A stretch of 64,000 nt of DNA. Source: Cavia porcellus. Taxonomy: Eukaryota > Chordata > Mammalia > Rodentia > Caviidae. The notes below the pieces were generated by a model, which saw nothing but the letters and a program-made list of their open reading frames with translations, was not told where the DNA came from and did not search any database. The stretch lies in contig NW_026947485.1 of the NCBI RefSeq assembly GCF_034190915.1, forward strand, positions 49,091,519 to 49,155,518, read 5' to 3'. Each line of letters begins with the position of its first letter. Position 1 is the first letter of the stretch. The position numbers and the translations under genes are program-made. This document shows positions 36,434-48,349 of this stretch, piece by piece.

Positions 36434-39400
36434 ATGTCAAAAGTAAGCCAATATATATCAGTTATAACTGTTAATGTAAATGGCCTCAATCCATCAATTA
36501 AAAGAAACAGACAGGAACAATGGACCAAGAAACAACATCTAACCATATGCTGTATACAGGAAACCAATCTAACCCAAAAGAAAACTCAGAGACTCAAGGT
36601 CAAAGGATGGAAAACAATATTCCAAGCAACAGGATCTCCCAAAAAATCACGGGAAGCTATTCTGTTAGTAGACAATGTGAACTTCAAACCAAGAATGGTC
36701 CAGAGAGATAAAGAAGGCCACTGCATACTAGTTAGGGGAAATTTTCAAGAGGAAGTAATAATAATCTTAAAGAACTATGCACCAAATTTTGGCTACCTAG
36801 CTATACAAAACAAATGTTAACAGAAATGAAAATTCAAATAAGCAATAACACAATTATAACAGCAGACTTTAACACACCATTTACAGAAATGGACAGATTA
36901 ACTAGAGAGAAAATTAGCAAAGAAATAATAGAACTTAATCATACTTGTGAACAAATTGACTTAGTAAGCATATGCAGTGTTCCACCCAACAACATCAGAA
37001 TATATGTTGGTCTCAGCAGCACATGGAACGTTCTCTAAAATAGACCATATATTAGCCCACAAAACATGCTTAAATAAATGAAAAAGAATTGAAATTATCT
37101 CATGCGTGTTATTGGATTATAGCACCATGAAATTAGAAATTAATGACAAAAGAAACTGAAAAACCCCCACAAAAACATAGAAATTCAATAATACATGCCC
37201 AAGCAATCAGTGGGTTACAGAGGAAGTTAAAGGAAAAAATTAAACAACATCCTCAAGCAAATGAAAACACAAATACTTCTTAATGGGAACTTTGAGAAAC
37301 AATGAAGGCAACCCTCAGAGGAAAATTTATTTTGGTGAATTCCCACAGGAAAACAGGACAAACACAAATAAACAACTGTTACTACATGACAAACATCTAG
37401 AAAAAGAAGAGCAAGTCAAGCACAAAGTCAAAATAATGGGCGGCAGACATAAAAGTCAGAGCAGAAATCAGTGCAGTAGAGAGTAAGAAAACAATACAAT
37501 GAATCAAAGAATTGGTTGTTTGAAAGAGTAAATAAAATTGATAAGCCCCTAGCCAGCCTTATTAAAACAGGAAAGAAAAAACTCAAATTCAGGCAATGAG
37601 GAATAAAAAGTGCAAAATCACTACAAACCCTATGGAAACACATAAGATCATCAATACCTGTTTTGAAAACCTTTACTCTCATAGTCTTGATAACACATAA
37701 GAAATGAACAGATTCCTAGAAAAATATGAATTATCAAAGCTGAGTCAAGAAGATGTAAAATTGCTGAATAAACCAATTTCAGTTAATGAATTTGAAAATG
37801 TAATTAAATCCTTACCAACAAAGAAAAGCCTAGGTCCAGATGGATTTGCTGTAGTATTCTACAAGAAATTCAAAGAAGATTTAATGCTGATTTAATGCTC
37901 CTCAAACTCTTCAATGAAACTGAAAGAGAAACAATTCTCCTTAACTCATCCCTGGAAGCAAACACTACTCTAATACCAAAACCAGAGAAAGACCCAACTT
38001 AGGAAGAGAACTACAGGCCAATCTCCCTAATAAACATAGATACAAAAATTCTCAATAAAAATCTGACAAACAGAATGCAGAAAATCATCAAGGAGATTGT
38101 ACACCATAACCAAGTGGGATTCATCCCAGAAATGCAGAAATGGTTCCACATATGCAAATCAGTAGATGTAATTCACCATATCAATAGAGCCAAAAATAAG
38201 AACTGTATGATCATTTCTATAGATACAGATAAAGCTTTTTATAAGGTCCAGCACTTATTCATGATACAAACCTTACAGAAAATTGGAATAAATGGTCTTT
38301 ACCTAAGTGTGATAACAGCCATCTATGACAAACCAACAGCCAGCATCATATTAAATGGCCAAAAACTAAAAATACTTTACCCTAAAATCCTGAACAAGAC
38401 AAGGATGTCATTATAACCACTCCTATTCAATATACTGTTGGAAATATTAGCCAGAGCAATTAGACAAGAGAGAGAAATAAAAGGAGTAAAGATAGAAAAA
38501 AAGTTGTTAAATTATCATTATTTGCAGATGACATGATACTCTACATAGAAGACCTCCAAAACTCCTTTGAAAGGCTCATAGGCATACTAAATAAATTCAG
38601 CAATGTAGCTGGATATAAAGTCAACACTCAAAAATCAATAGCATTCCTATACACTAACAACAAAACCACTGAGAAAGAAATAAGAGAAACTACATTCTTT
38701 ACAATGGCATCCAACAAAGTAAAATACTTAGGAATTAATCCATTTTAAAAAAATCTATTCAAGGAAAATTATACTACTCTGAAAACGAAATCAAAGATGA
38801 TCTCAGATATTGGAAAGACATTCTTTGTTCATAGATAAGGAGAACAAACATTGTGAAAATGGCCATTCTCCCAATATTGTTATATATTTAATGTAATCCC
38901 AATTAAAATACCACTAGCATACCTCACAAATCTAAAGAAATCACTCCTAAAATTCATCTGGAACCGGAAAAGACCTAGAGTAGGAAAGTAACAAAGGCAA
39001 AGCAGGAGGCCTCACAATCCCTGACTTGAAGTTATACTACAAAGCTACTGTAATAAAATCAGCATGATATTGTAATAAAAACAGACCTGAAGCTCAATGG
39101 AACAGATTAGAAAACAAAACTACAACTACAAACACATTCAGCCACCTTATCTTTGATAAAGGGGCCAAACATGTCTCCTAGAAGAAAGATAGACTCTTCA
39201 ACAAATGGTGCTGGAAAAACAGCTTGTCGTATACTGAAAGTAAAACTAGACCCCTGCCTATCACCATGTAATAAACTGATGACTAAATGGATCAAAGATC
39301 CAAATATCAAAACAGAAACATTAAATTTGTTGGAAGACAAAGTAGGTAGAAATCTTGAAGACATAGGGGTAGGTAGAGAATTCATGATCAAGAATCAAAC

Positions 39401-40223
39401 TGCCCGTGAATTACCTAACAGAATCAACAATTGGGATCATGTCCTATTAAAGAGCTTTTGCATGGCAAAAGAAATCTTCTGCATAGTGAAAAGAAAACCA
39501 AAAAATTGGTAAAAAATGTTAGCCAACTGTCCCTCAGACAAAGGACTTCTGTCCATAACATATAATGAAATTTAAAGATCAGATCCCTAAAATTCAAAGA
39601 CCCATTCCAAAAATGGGCATCTGTGATGAATGTATAGATCTCAGATGAAGATATACAAATGACAAATAAATACATGAAAAAAGCTCAGCATCAGTGGTCA
39701 TTAGTGAAATGCAAATTAAAATGGCATTGAGGTTCCATCCCATTGCAAAAAGAATGGCCAGGATCAAGAAAACTACCAACAACAAATGCTGGAGAAACTG
39801 TGGGGGAAAAGGTACTCTTCTGCACTGTTGGTGGGAGTGTGGACTGGTGCAACAATTGTGGAGATTAGTCTAGAGATTCCTCCAAAAGCTGGAATTGGAA
39901 TTCCCATTTGATCCAGCTATTCCACTTCTAAGTGTATTCCCAGAATCACTGAAAACATCATACCACAGTGAAATATGTGCACCCATGTTTATAGCAACAC
40001 AATTTGTAATGGCCAGATCTTGGAAACAACCTAAATGCCCATCAACTGAGGAATGGATAAAAAAGATGTGGTATTTTATTCAATGGAATGTTACTCTGCT
40101 ATAAAGAATGATCATACTGAAATATTTATAAGTAAATGGATGCAAATTGAGACCATATTCATAAGTAAAAGAAATCAAACTCACATGTGTCAATACTGTA
40201 TAGTCTCCCTAGTGTGTAATTAA
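36434..40223 (+). pseudogene. L1 ORF2p pseudogene (copy D)
   Basis: ATG at 36434 (MSKVSQYISVITVNVNGLN). The endonuclease is nearly open to 36820 and continues after a frame change from 36814 with ITADFNTPF. The S-D-H motif near 37112-37120 reads L-D-Y, so the catalytic histidine is lost. The RT palm is at 38075-38416 (SIDTDKAF), broken before the G-T-R-Q-G region. FADD is intact at 38521-38532 with [11 protein letters not shown] following. The zinc knuckle near 39790-39840 is in frame (CWRNC...HCWWEC). The last frameshift is near 40075, stop at 40221-40223. Confidence 0.92.
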
Positions 40224-41115
40224 TGGTAAGAGTACATAAGATGCAAAAAAACAATAAACAGGGTGAAAGGCCAAAAATTTGCTTAAAGGGAAAAAATACC
40301 TCATGTAAAATTAAGAAGAGGATAAAGAAAGGGAAAAGAAAAGATATCTATAATTATATAAACACACTTAGTCTAGCTAAGATGATTGTGTTACAAATTC
40401 TATAAGTTCTTGGAACAAAATGGTTGAGATTCTTAGGATTGGAACAATTGTGCACATTATTTTATGGTGATCATAGGAATTGTTGAAGATCATTATGTAA
40501 AATAACAATCCTAGTTACACTCCTACCTCCTTGTTTTGAAAGCCTATATTGTCAGTGCTCTGGGATCCTTGTTATTGTTGTTTGCAAGTCTTTTTCATTT
40601 CGTATTTTTCCCAGAATTTGTTTTGTTTGGTCTTGTTTCGTTTTTCCCCCTAATACAGAAAGAATAGATATACATGTAAAGACTCATGCATGCATAGAAC
40701 TTCTAGTTTATGAGATTTAATTATATAATGCATGATGAAATAAACAGCTACTTTGAAGGAAAAGAAACACTAAGGTACCCACTGCTGATTCCATAGGGTC
40801 ACGATGTGAAATCGAGCATTACTATTATTCTTTATTCAGAGTGATATTAGTCTATTTTGTTTTGTTTAATTTCAACATAAGGTATGGACAGCTATTTTGA
40901 AGAGAATGAGAGACAGTATGGCAGCATTGTTGACTTTCCTATTGTCTGGTCTTGAAGATCTACAATGCCTTCATCATTCTATTCTGATCAGTTTTATAAT
41001 ATTTTTTGTATGAATTCATTCTATGTGAAGATATAGACAACTATTTGGAAGAAAAAAAGAGACAATATGATAGTGAAGATCTCTGGTTGTCTTGCTTTGA
41101 AATCTGTGTCTCTTA
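40224..41115 (+). repeat. L1 3' UTR with about 145-bp modules (copy D)
   Basis: Three module starts, 'aaacagctactttgaag', 'ggacagctattttgaag' and 'agacaactatttggaag', fall at 40742, 40886 and 41035, spacings of 144 and 149. This is the second 3' UTR variant of the family, shared with copy B and the 51525 tail. Confidence 0.75.
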
Positions 41116-41229
41116 CATTTGTATCACCAGAAAGAAATTAAGGCACAAAAGACACTAAATACTGTAATCTTCGAATCTTCTTACAACTCTATAATCTTTG
41201 AAAACAAACCAACCAATCAAATGCCCTCC

Positions 41230-41259
41230 AATGTATACACTTGTAATGTATACACTTGT
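41230..41259. repeat. 15-bp tandem duplication
   Basis: AATGTATACACTTGT occurs twice back to back. Confidence 0.9.
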
Positions 41260-42120
41260 AATAATATATAAGCAAGGATTTACCTTTATAAGATCAATTA
41301 TGTCTGTTAAATATTAGAATTGAACATCTTCCAGTAAGGTACACAATTAAATAAATCCTGAGTAATTTTACAAAATAAAAATCTCATAGTTCATAATGTT
41401 ACAACAATACAAATAACTAGATGGCTTAACAAACAAAAAATTATCCTTTAAAGTTCTAGAGCTATGAATGACAAACTCAAGATACTTGCAAATTTAATAT
41501 CTGGTTAGGGTCTGTTTCCTGGTTTTCAGATGATTGTCTTCTACTTGGATTTTCACATACATCAAAGCATAAAGGAAGCAGTCTTTTATTTCTCTTCTTA
41601 TAAGGGCAGAATCTGCCCAAAAAGCTCTACTTTCATAATTTAATTATCTCATCAAGGCTCATCTCTCCATCAGCTGGAGTTTAAGTTTTCAACATGTTAA
41701 TTTTGGATGGAACACAAGCATATAGTCCATAGTAAGTTTGAAGAAGTATCATCCCTCATTCATGAGCTTTATGTATCCTAAAAAAGGGCTAGAGGGGAAA
41801 TTGAGCAACTGATAGCATATTTTAATCTTCCATTACTTAATAATTATTTTGCTAGCATTATTTTCTATTTACTAGTTGTTTATTATGTGACTATGGATAA
41901 TTGTAAATAGTGATTTGAACAATGATACAAAGTGTGTTGTAGAAAATGTCTGATTCCAGAAATATGTAGTAAATATAATTTTCCAAGATTATTTCTCTAG
42001 GAACAATCACATAATACAAGAATAACAATGATTAATACATTGAAAATTGTTATCTTCAGGGGAGTTACTCAGTGTATAAAATATAGACATGAGACATTGT
42101 TCAAAACTATTAGCACAAAT
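41260..42120. other. AT-rich spacer, nothing identified
   Basis: No supported feature. Confidence 0.45.
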
Positions 42121-43035
42121 CGTTTTTTTTTTCAGTGAATTAAGAGAAACTAGTATTATAACTATCTTCACTGTCATGTTTATACATTTTTTCTTTTCCA
42201 ATCCTTCCTTTCCTCTTTCCCCCATCACATTTTCTCTTTTCTTTTGAACAGTTTATTCACTTTGAAATATCTATTTTGGGTCCTATTTACTTATTCAGCT
42301 ACTCACACCAGTGAGATAGTAGGATGTTCACAGATATGGATATGACTTATTTTACTTATGAATATGGTCTCAAGTTGCATCCATTTACCCTCAAAAGTAT
42401 CAAGTTTATCTTCCTGGCTGATTAGTACTCCACTATATTTTTTAAAATCACATATTTTTATCCATTCCTCAGTTGATGATCATTTGGGCTGTTTACAAGA
42501 TTCAGCAACTATAAATTGTGCTACTATTAATATTGGTGCACATATATCACTGTGATATGATGTTTTTAACTTTTCTGGGAAGACACCCAGAAGGGGTATA
42601 ACTGGGCCAAATGAGATCTCTAGTCCTAGTTTTTTGAGGAATTTTCACACCAATTTCCACAGTGCTTGTATCAGTCGAGACTCCCACTAACATAGAGAAG
42701 TGTTTTATTTTCCTCCCAACCCCTCCAGTGTTTGTTACTGGTTGATTACCTGATGATAGTCATTCTTTTTGGAGTGAGGTGAAATCTCAGTGTTAATTTT
42801 TCTCAGAGTTGTTCATCCAATCTCGTAGATGACCAATGACATTAAATATTTTTGATATATTTATTTGCCAGGTGTATTTCTTCATTAAGAAGTATGTGTT
42901 CATCTGAGATGTCTATTTTTAGATTGGATTTTTGAATTTTAGGAGCCTGATATTTTTCAATTCTTATATGTTCTAGATATAAGACCTTTTTGAGACACAA
43001 CTGGCTACAATTTTTTCCATTTTGTGGGTAAGACA
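42121..43035 (-). mobile_element. LINE-1 3' fragment (copy E)
   Basis: Antisense L1 tail. T10 at 42122-42131 is its poly(A). A polypyrimidine block at 42178-42250 is the purine-rich start of the 3' UTR. ORF2 C-terminus follows to about 43035, with 'catttatccattcctcagttg'-type blocks near 42460 and 'cactgtgatatgatg' near 42550. Decayed by frameshifts and 5'-truncated. Confidence 0.8.
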
Positions 43036-45190
43036 GAAAACTTCCCAAAAGTGCTCTATTCTAGTTCAGCAGCAGTGAAAAACCTGAGCCACTACCCATT
43101 TCAACAAAATCCATTGAGAAGTCTAGCCTAGGCCTTAAGCAAGTGACAGTGAAGTATTCTACTTTCACCCAGGGTGAAGTATTAGGAAGCCAAATGGAAA
43201 GTCAGAACCTTTACAACTGATGAGCTTTGGTTGTATCACTATAGAATGATACTATGAGAGTGTAAGCTATGTAGGAGCAACAATTTCTCCTCATCCTAGT
43301 CACAATGATATAAACAAAGACCTACTGGGAAATTAAAGTGTCCCTATGCAACAATAACAAGGGGTCCATAAACTGACTTCGTGTCAATAAAGGCCAAGTG
43401 AATAATATGGGCTTCTAAACATGCCTGACAAGAAGTAAGAGAGTGTCATACTGCTGGTGCAGCTTTGAAATTCTACTGGAGCACAAGATTTAAATAAGTT
43501 GCATTACAAGATACTTAAATACTCAGGTTTCAATCAAAAGCCACATATAATACTGAGAACTAGAGCACTTATTCAAATAACCAGAGAAAAAACAGTGATC
43601 ATGAAAATCTGTCACTGAAAAATTATAAACACATTTAAGAAAACTGAAAACAAGATTCAAAAAATAGGTATTCTCATCTAATAAATACTACCTAAAAAGT
43701 TAAGCTAAATTGAAGTTTTTAAGCATCATATGAAAAGATAAACTATGAGAATTTTTAAGCTCAATGAATGGGCTTGGCAGCAGAAAATAGGTAGAGAATC
43801 AGTGAAGTTACAAAAAAATAAAATTATTAGGAAATATAATAGATACTTCACTTCTTGAATTTTTAATTCATATTTGGTGTTTGAAACAAAACAGTATACT
43901 ATTTCATGTGATTCTAAGTATTCATAGGGGTAACATTTAAAATTATTATAGTGTAAGGGAATATAAAGGAAAGTAAGGCATCTATACTTTATGTTAACTG
44001 AAAGGGTGATAAGTTATGTGTACATACAATAACCTCTCAAGTGTCATAAGAAATATACACTCAAAAATACTACATATAAAGTAGTATTGAATTCTAAAAA
44101 ATGTTTAAGTAATCCACAGAATAACAGGGAAGGAACAGCAATAGAAACATAAGAAACCAAAAACAAAAATAAAACAGCAAAGGCAAGCTCAAAAGACAGA
44201 TATTATACTAAATACAAGCTCTCTAGACATATCAATTAATTAAAAGACAAAGACTGACAAAGTTGACTAAAAACATAAAGATAAACATACATCAGTGGAA
44301 AAAATTATAGGTCCTAGAAATAAATCCATATATAATAAATAGATTTTCAACAAGGGTGCCAAGATATATAAAGTGGGAAAAGACATTTTCTTTAAAAAGT
44401 ATTCTGGGAAACTGGCTAGCTACACACAATGGGATGAAATTGATTCTTTTACACTACACTCAACACTATGCTCAAAATAAAAGCTTATAGATTAGAACTG
44501 ACACTGTAAAATCACTCAAAGAAAACATGGGAGAAAAACCTTCTCACACTGGTCTTGACAATAATTGCATTGATAGGACACCAAAAGCCCGGGCAACAAA
44601 GACAAAAATAAAAACTAGTGCATCAACTAAAAATCTTCTGCACAACAAAGGAAATAATCAGCAGAGAGAAAGGCAAACCTACAGAAACAAACAAAACACT
44701 TGCAAGCTACACATCAGATACAAAATACATGATAAACTCATACAACAAATATGTATACTGTAACTGCAATGCTGTATCATTCACAGTTGTTATAGTAAAT
44801 ATCACCATAAAAATACACTAGCATTTATAAGGAGGTTGAAAAATCAGAACCCTTACAGATTGTTAATAAGAACTCAACATGGCTATGAAAAACAATATGC
44901 AAGTTCATTTAAAAAGTAGAAGTAGAACTACCATATGACTCAGAAGTCCTGCTTATAGATATTTATTCAGGAGAACTGAAATCATGACTTCATATATATT
45001 TTTATGCACTGCAGTACTATTTGCTGAAGCCAAGGTTTAAAAAACAAATTAAAAATCCCAGGACAAATAAATGGATAAAGAAAATATGGGTGATAGGTCA
45101 GATAATAAATAGAGATAAAATACTATTCAGCTCCCAAAATAAATCTGCAATATATGACAGAACAGGTGAACCTTAAAAACACAGCTTTAG
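43036..45190 (+). mobile_element. Old L1, left part (host of the 45191 element)
   Basis: Diverged old L1. The 5'-UTR-like block 'attctactttcacccagggt' is near 43158. ORF2-like blocks include 'ttgataggacaccaaaagcc' near 44569 and 'aaaactagtgcatcaactaa' near 44611. The 3' part around 45010-45175 reads like the C-terminus (for example 'gataaagaaaatatgggtga'). It stops at 45190 and its 3' UTR continues at 49253. The 43500-44260 stretch is only loosely supported. Confidence 0.65.
45176..45190. repeat. Left target-site duplication of the 45191 element
   Basis: AAAACACAGCTTTAG, matched at 49238-49252 with one mismatch. Confidence 0.8.
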
Positions 45191-45888
45191 ATAACATCAT
45201 GGAGAGGTCCAGACAGAGGGAGATGGATCATCTGGACCTAGGAAGAAACTAAAGGGAAAAGAACTGGTCAAACACGCTGTCCCAGGGGTATCATTGGAAC
45301 AGCTAAGGTAAGTGGCCACAGTGCACAAACTCATGCTGCCGCAACTCGTCAGACTCCCACAACTTTGACCAAGCTAACTGAACTCCCACCGCTGCAACTC
45401 ACTGGAACCATGGTAGTGCTGAAGTTGGAGGCTGGCGAGGCCAAGAGAGGATGGAGCTGGTAAGGGACCTGCATTACCCACAGTTAGTGCTGGGAATAAG
45501 GCCCTCGCATGGGAAAGAGGCAACCAACTGGATGACATGTTGGAATCAGGCAGGATGGGCAGGAACAGCAGTGATTTCAGTCAGTTGTTCCTTTCCCAGA
45601 CCAGATTGGTGGGATGTGCTTGGCCTGGTCATGCCTCTGGCTAGGACCCAATAAGTCATCCCAAACCAATTCCTTATGCACAAGGCACAATAACCCATGA
45701 AGGTCCCCCACAGGTTGACTGACCCAGAATGGAGGGGCCAGGATATGCCACCCCTGCTTGCACCTCAGTTACTAATAGCAAACTGGAGAGGGCAGAAGAC
45801 CCTAGCCAGTGTGATTCAGAAGAACCATAACCAAAAAGGAAAGGGGCTGGGACCTCCTCTATACTCTTGTTTGGAAGAAACCAATAAC
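45191..45888 (+). promoter_or_regulatory. L1 5' UTR of the half-LINE
   Basis: GC-richer block ahead of ORF1, in the place of the L1 internal promoter. Contains 'atggagaggtccagacagag' near 45199. Promoter function is inferred from position. Confidence 0.55.
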
Positions 45889-46960
45889 ATAACAAGAGAA
45901 AGAAACAAAAAGAGTTCCCAGCCCCCAGCTCTGAGAACATTATTCCAGAAGGGGTAAAGATAAAAGAGACTGAGAGCAGCAACATGCACAGCACCAGTGG
46001 ACAAAAAGAGATATCTCTGGAACCTCATGGATGAGCTCAAAAGTGAAATATTTAATCAAGTAAAGCAAGATATAAGTAGGTTAATAAAAGAAATGCTAAG
46101 CACTTCTCAGGAAGACACAGATGGAAGAACAGAGAAACACAGAAAAAGGAGAGGAAACCCTCAATGAAGAATATAAAGAAAACCTAGAATACATGAAGCA
46201 TGTTCAAAGAGATTACCAAGAAATAAAAAATTCCATTGAAAGCTGGCAAAACTGCTTGTAAGAAACTAAGGATAGACTATCAAAACTTGAAGACAGGTTT
46301 GCAAAGTGTGATCATGAAAGGAAAAGTCTCTTAAAAATAACAAGGAAACAGGCAGTAACAATACAAAGGCTAGAAGATGACAAGAAGATCTATAACTTAA
46401 GAATAAAGACTGTGAATGAAGAAGCAGGGGTACAAACAAGGGACTAAAAGGCTATTCACAGAAATGATTAAGGATAACTCTCCAAAAATAAGAAAAGGAA
46501 ATGATATTCAGATGTATGATACCTACAGAACTCCTGCCACCTACAACCAAAACAGAGCTACACCCAGACATGTAATAATAAAATCTCATAAATTCAATAT
46601 AAGAACAGAATATTAAAAGCTGCCAGAGAAAAGAAATAGATCACCTATAAAGGAAAACCCATCAAAATCACAGTAGACTTCTTGACACAGACCATCAAAT
46701 CAAGAAGAGCTTGGACCAAAGGATTGCAAGTCCTGAAAGAAAATATCCTCCAGCCCAGATTGATGTACCCTGAAAAACTGTCTCTAAAAATTAATGGAGA
46801 AACAAGATATTTCCAAGGCAAAGAGGAACTGGAGAAATTTGTGACCACCCATCCAACTCTACAGAGAATACTGAAGGACATTCTAGAGAGAGTAAAAAGT
46901 ACTAGGATTTCAGGAACAGTGGCAGAGAGGCCTCAACGAATCGGGCAGAATGTGGAATGA
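45889..46960 (+). pseudogene. L1 ORF1p remnant of the half-LINE
   Basis: By alignment with copy D (ATGACAAAT) the start is ATA at 45889, so the initiator is lost. The coiled-coil region can be read from 46027 (MDELKSEIFNQVKQD) but shifts near 46135 and meets TAA near 46259. The RNA-binding part is at 46416-46616 (RLFTEMIKDNSPK, then TPATYNQNR). The C-terminal domain is open at 46682-46960 (LMYPEKLSLKING, then ETRYFQGKEELEKF) and ends TGA at 46958-46960. The C-terminal domain is clearly the best-kept part. Confidence 0.85.
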
Positions 46961-46996
46961 AGGAGAAAAGCAGACAAATAATGGCAGAAAAATAGC

Positions 46997-47855
46997 AAAA
47001 AATAAATGAAGCAGAGAAAGTTGGCTATAGTCTCTATTATGGATTAAGAACTCGTGGTGAACTTAATGCCAGCTGGATTACATCAGCATGGCACTGAGCA
47101 AAGATGCTTCACCGGAGGAAAGTTGGCAGGATAAATAGGTAGAGAAGAAGGGAGATGTTGAGGGTTGAGGCATTAAGGAAGCATTGTGGGTTCTCCTATG
47201 AGTTGCTGTCTGAGCTGTTGGGTCTCCTTGAGAAGCCTTGCTCCTCACATTGAACATTGCTTCCTGGCTCTTGGAGGGAAAGACATGTGCTGCTTGGTCT
47301 CCAGGATGAACTCATCACACTGCTTCCTGGCATGTACCCGACTGTGCTTGTCAGAGGAGCTTGGGGCCTCCGTGTCACTGAGGACAGCTGTGGTGCCTTT
47401 CAGGATAGCCCTGGTCTTTGTTGTGAGTGTGACTTCTTGGCTCCAGCGTAGAACCTCATCCCACTAGCAAAGCTCCTTCATCCTGCTGGCATAGAATTTC
47501 TGGCTTCCACCGCTGACCCTTGGGTCTTCCCGGCATGGATCCGTAAAAGAGACTGGCATGACTCCTTCTTGTGGGCTCTGGGCCTCCAGTTGGACTCATG
47601 GGAGTTTTTATCTGGACTCATGTAGGACATGTGCTGTGGGGTTTAGGCTCTTGACTAAATAATCTATGTCTTTGGTGTTGCGGATAGATTTCCTGCACTT
47701 TCGTGTGTTAACTCCGGTGACCATTATAAAAATAATATTATGAACTCTATGTCCTGATTGTAATTGTTCTCTGTACAACCCCTAACTACAATACTACAAT
47801 AGTCTAACATAGATTACCTTGATACACTAAAAAAAAAAAAAAAAAAAAAAAAAAA
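46997..47855 (+). other. GC-richer block of unknown origin ending in A27
   Basis: Begins where ORF2 should start and shows none of the endonuclease words found in the other L1 copies. G+C is visibly higher than in the surroundings. A 27-nt A tract (47829-47855) closes it, which suggests a retrotransposed transcript in sense with the element. Open frames on both strands (47186-47467 plus, 47196-47378 minus) show no motif I recognise. A nested retrogene, a SINE-like sequence or an acquired 3' segment are all possible. Confidence 0.55.
47829..47855 (+). repeat. Internal poly(A) tract (A27)
   Basis: Uninterrupted run of 27 A inside the half-LINE. Confidence 0.95.
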
Positions 47856-47917
47856 GCAAAGCAAGGAAAAAAGAAACACAGACAGAATAGATCAGAAGGC
47901 AGGGTCCTCCGAAATGC

Positions 47918-48135
47918 TCTAGATAGGAAATATAATTAACCTGAAAAGGGGTTTACAGACCGAAAATCAAACTTAAGAAAACAATGCTCTATGTGACAGG
48001 GAACCAGAGAATAATAGGAGCAACTCTCTAGATAGGAAATATAATTAACCTGAAAAAGGGTTTACAGACCAAAAATCAAACTTAAGAAAACAATGCTCTA
48101 TGTGACAGGGAACCAGAGAATAATAGGAGCAACTC
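47918..48135 (+). repeat. 109-bp perfect-spacing tandem duplication
   Basis: Two adjacent copies, 47918-48026 and 48027-48135, differing at only two positions that I can see (G/A near 47948/48057 and near 47962/48071). The unit starts 'tctagataggaaatataatt' and ends 'ggagcaactc'. Near-identity implies a recent duplication. Confidence 0.93.
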
Positions 48136-48349
48136 GACAGCAATGCAGAAAGATTGGAAAGACAGGTTTTGCAGGTAAAGGAATACAATTTGAGATCAAG
48201 TCCAGGAGAGAGATTTGCAACCACTTAGGTAAATAGCAGGTTGCCCTCTGTCTAAAAACTGAAGGAGATGGTGGGACCCAAAAATGCACAGTGAACTCTG
48301 TAGGAGTGAAAGAAGAAGACAGAGGGTATTGTTAATAATGCATCAGGAT

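Larger units (their letters stand above)
34973..41115 (+). mobile_element. LINE-1 (copy D), nearly full length
   Basis: The most complete L1 here: a GC-richer 5' UTR (about 34973-35340), ORF1 (35341-36393), ORF2 (36434-40223) and 3' UTR (40224 to about 41115). Total length near 6.1 kb, as expected for a full-length L1. All parts are in order on the plus strand. Both ORFs are interrupted, so it is non-autonomous today. The exact outer limits and target duplications are not clear to me. Confidence 0.9.

Noticed and set aside
45674..45994. 106-codon open frame on the minus strand
   Set aside because: Antisense to the 5' UTR of the half-LINE; no family resemblance.
47186..47467. 93-codon open frame in the GC-richer block
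   Set aside because: An overlapping open frame on the other strand is equally long for its size, and no motif is recognisable. Kept only as part of an unassigned block.
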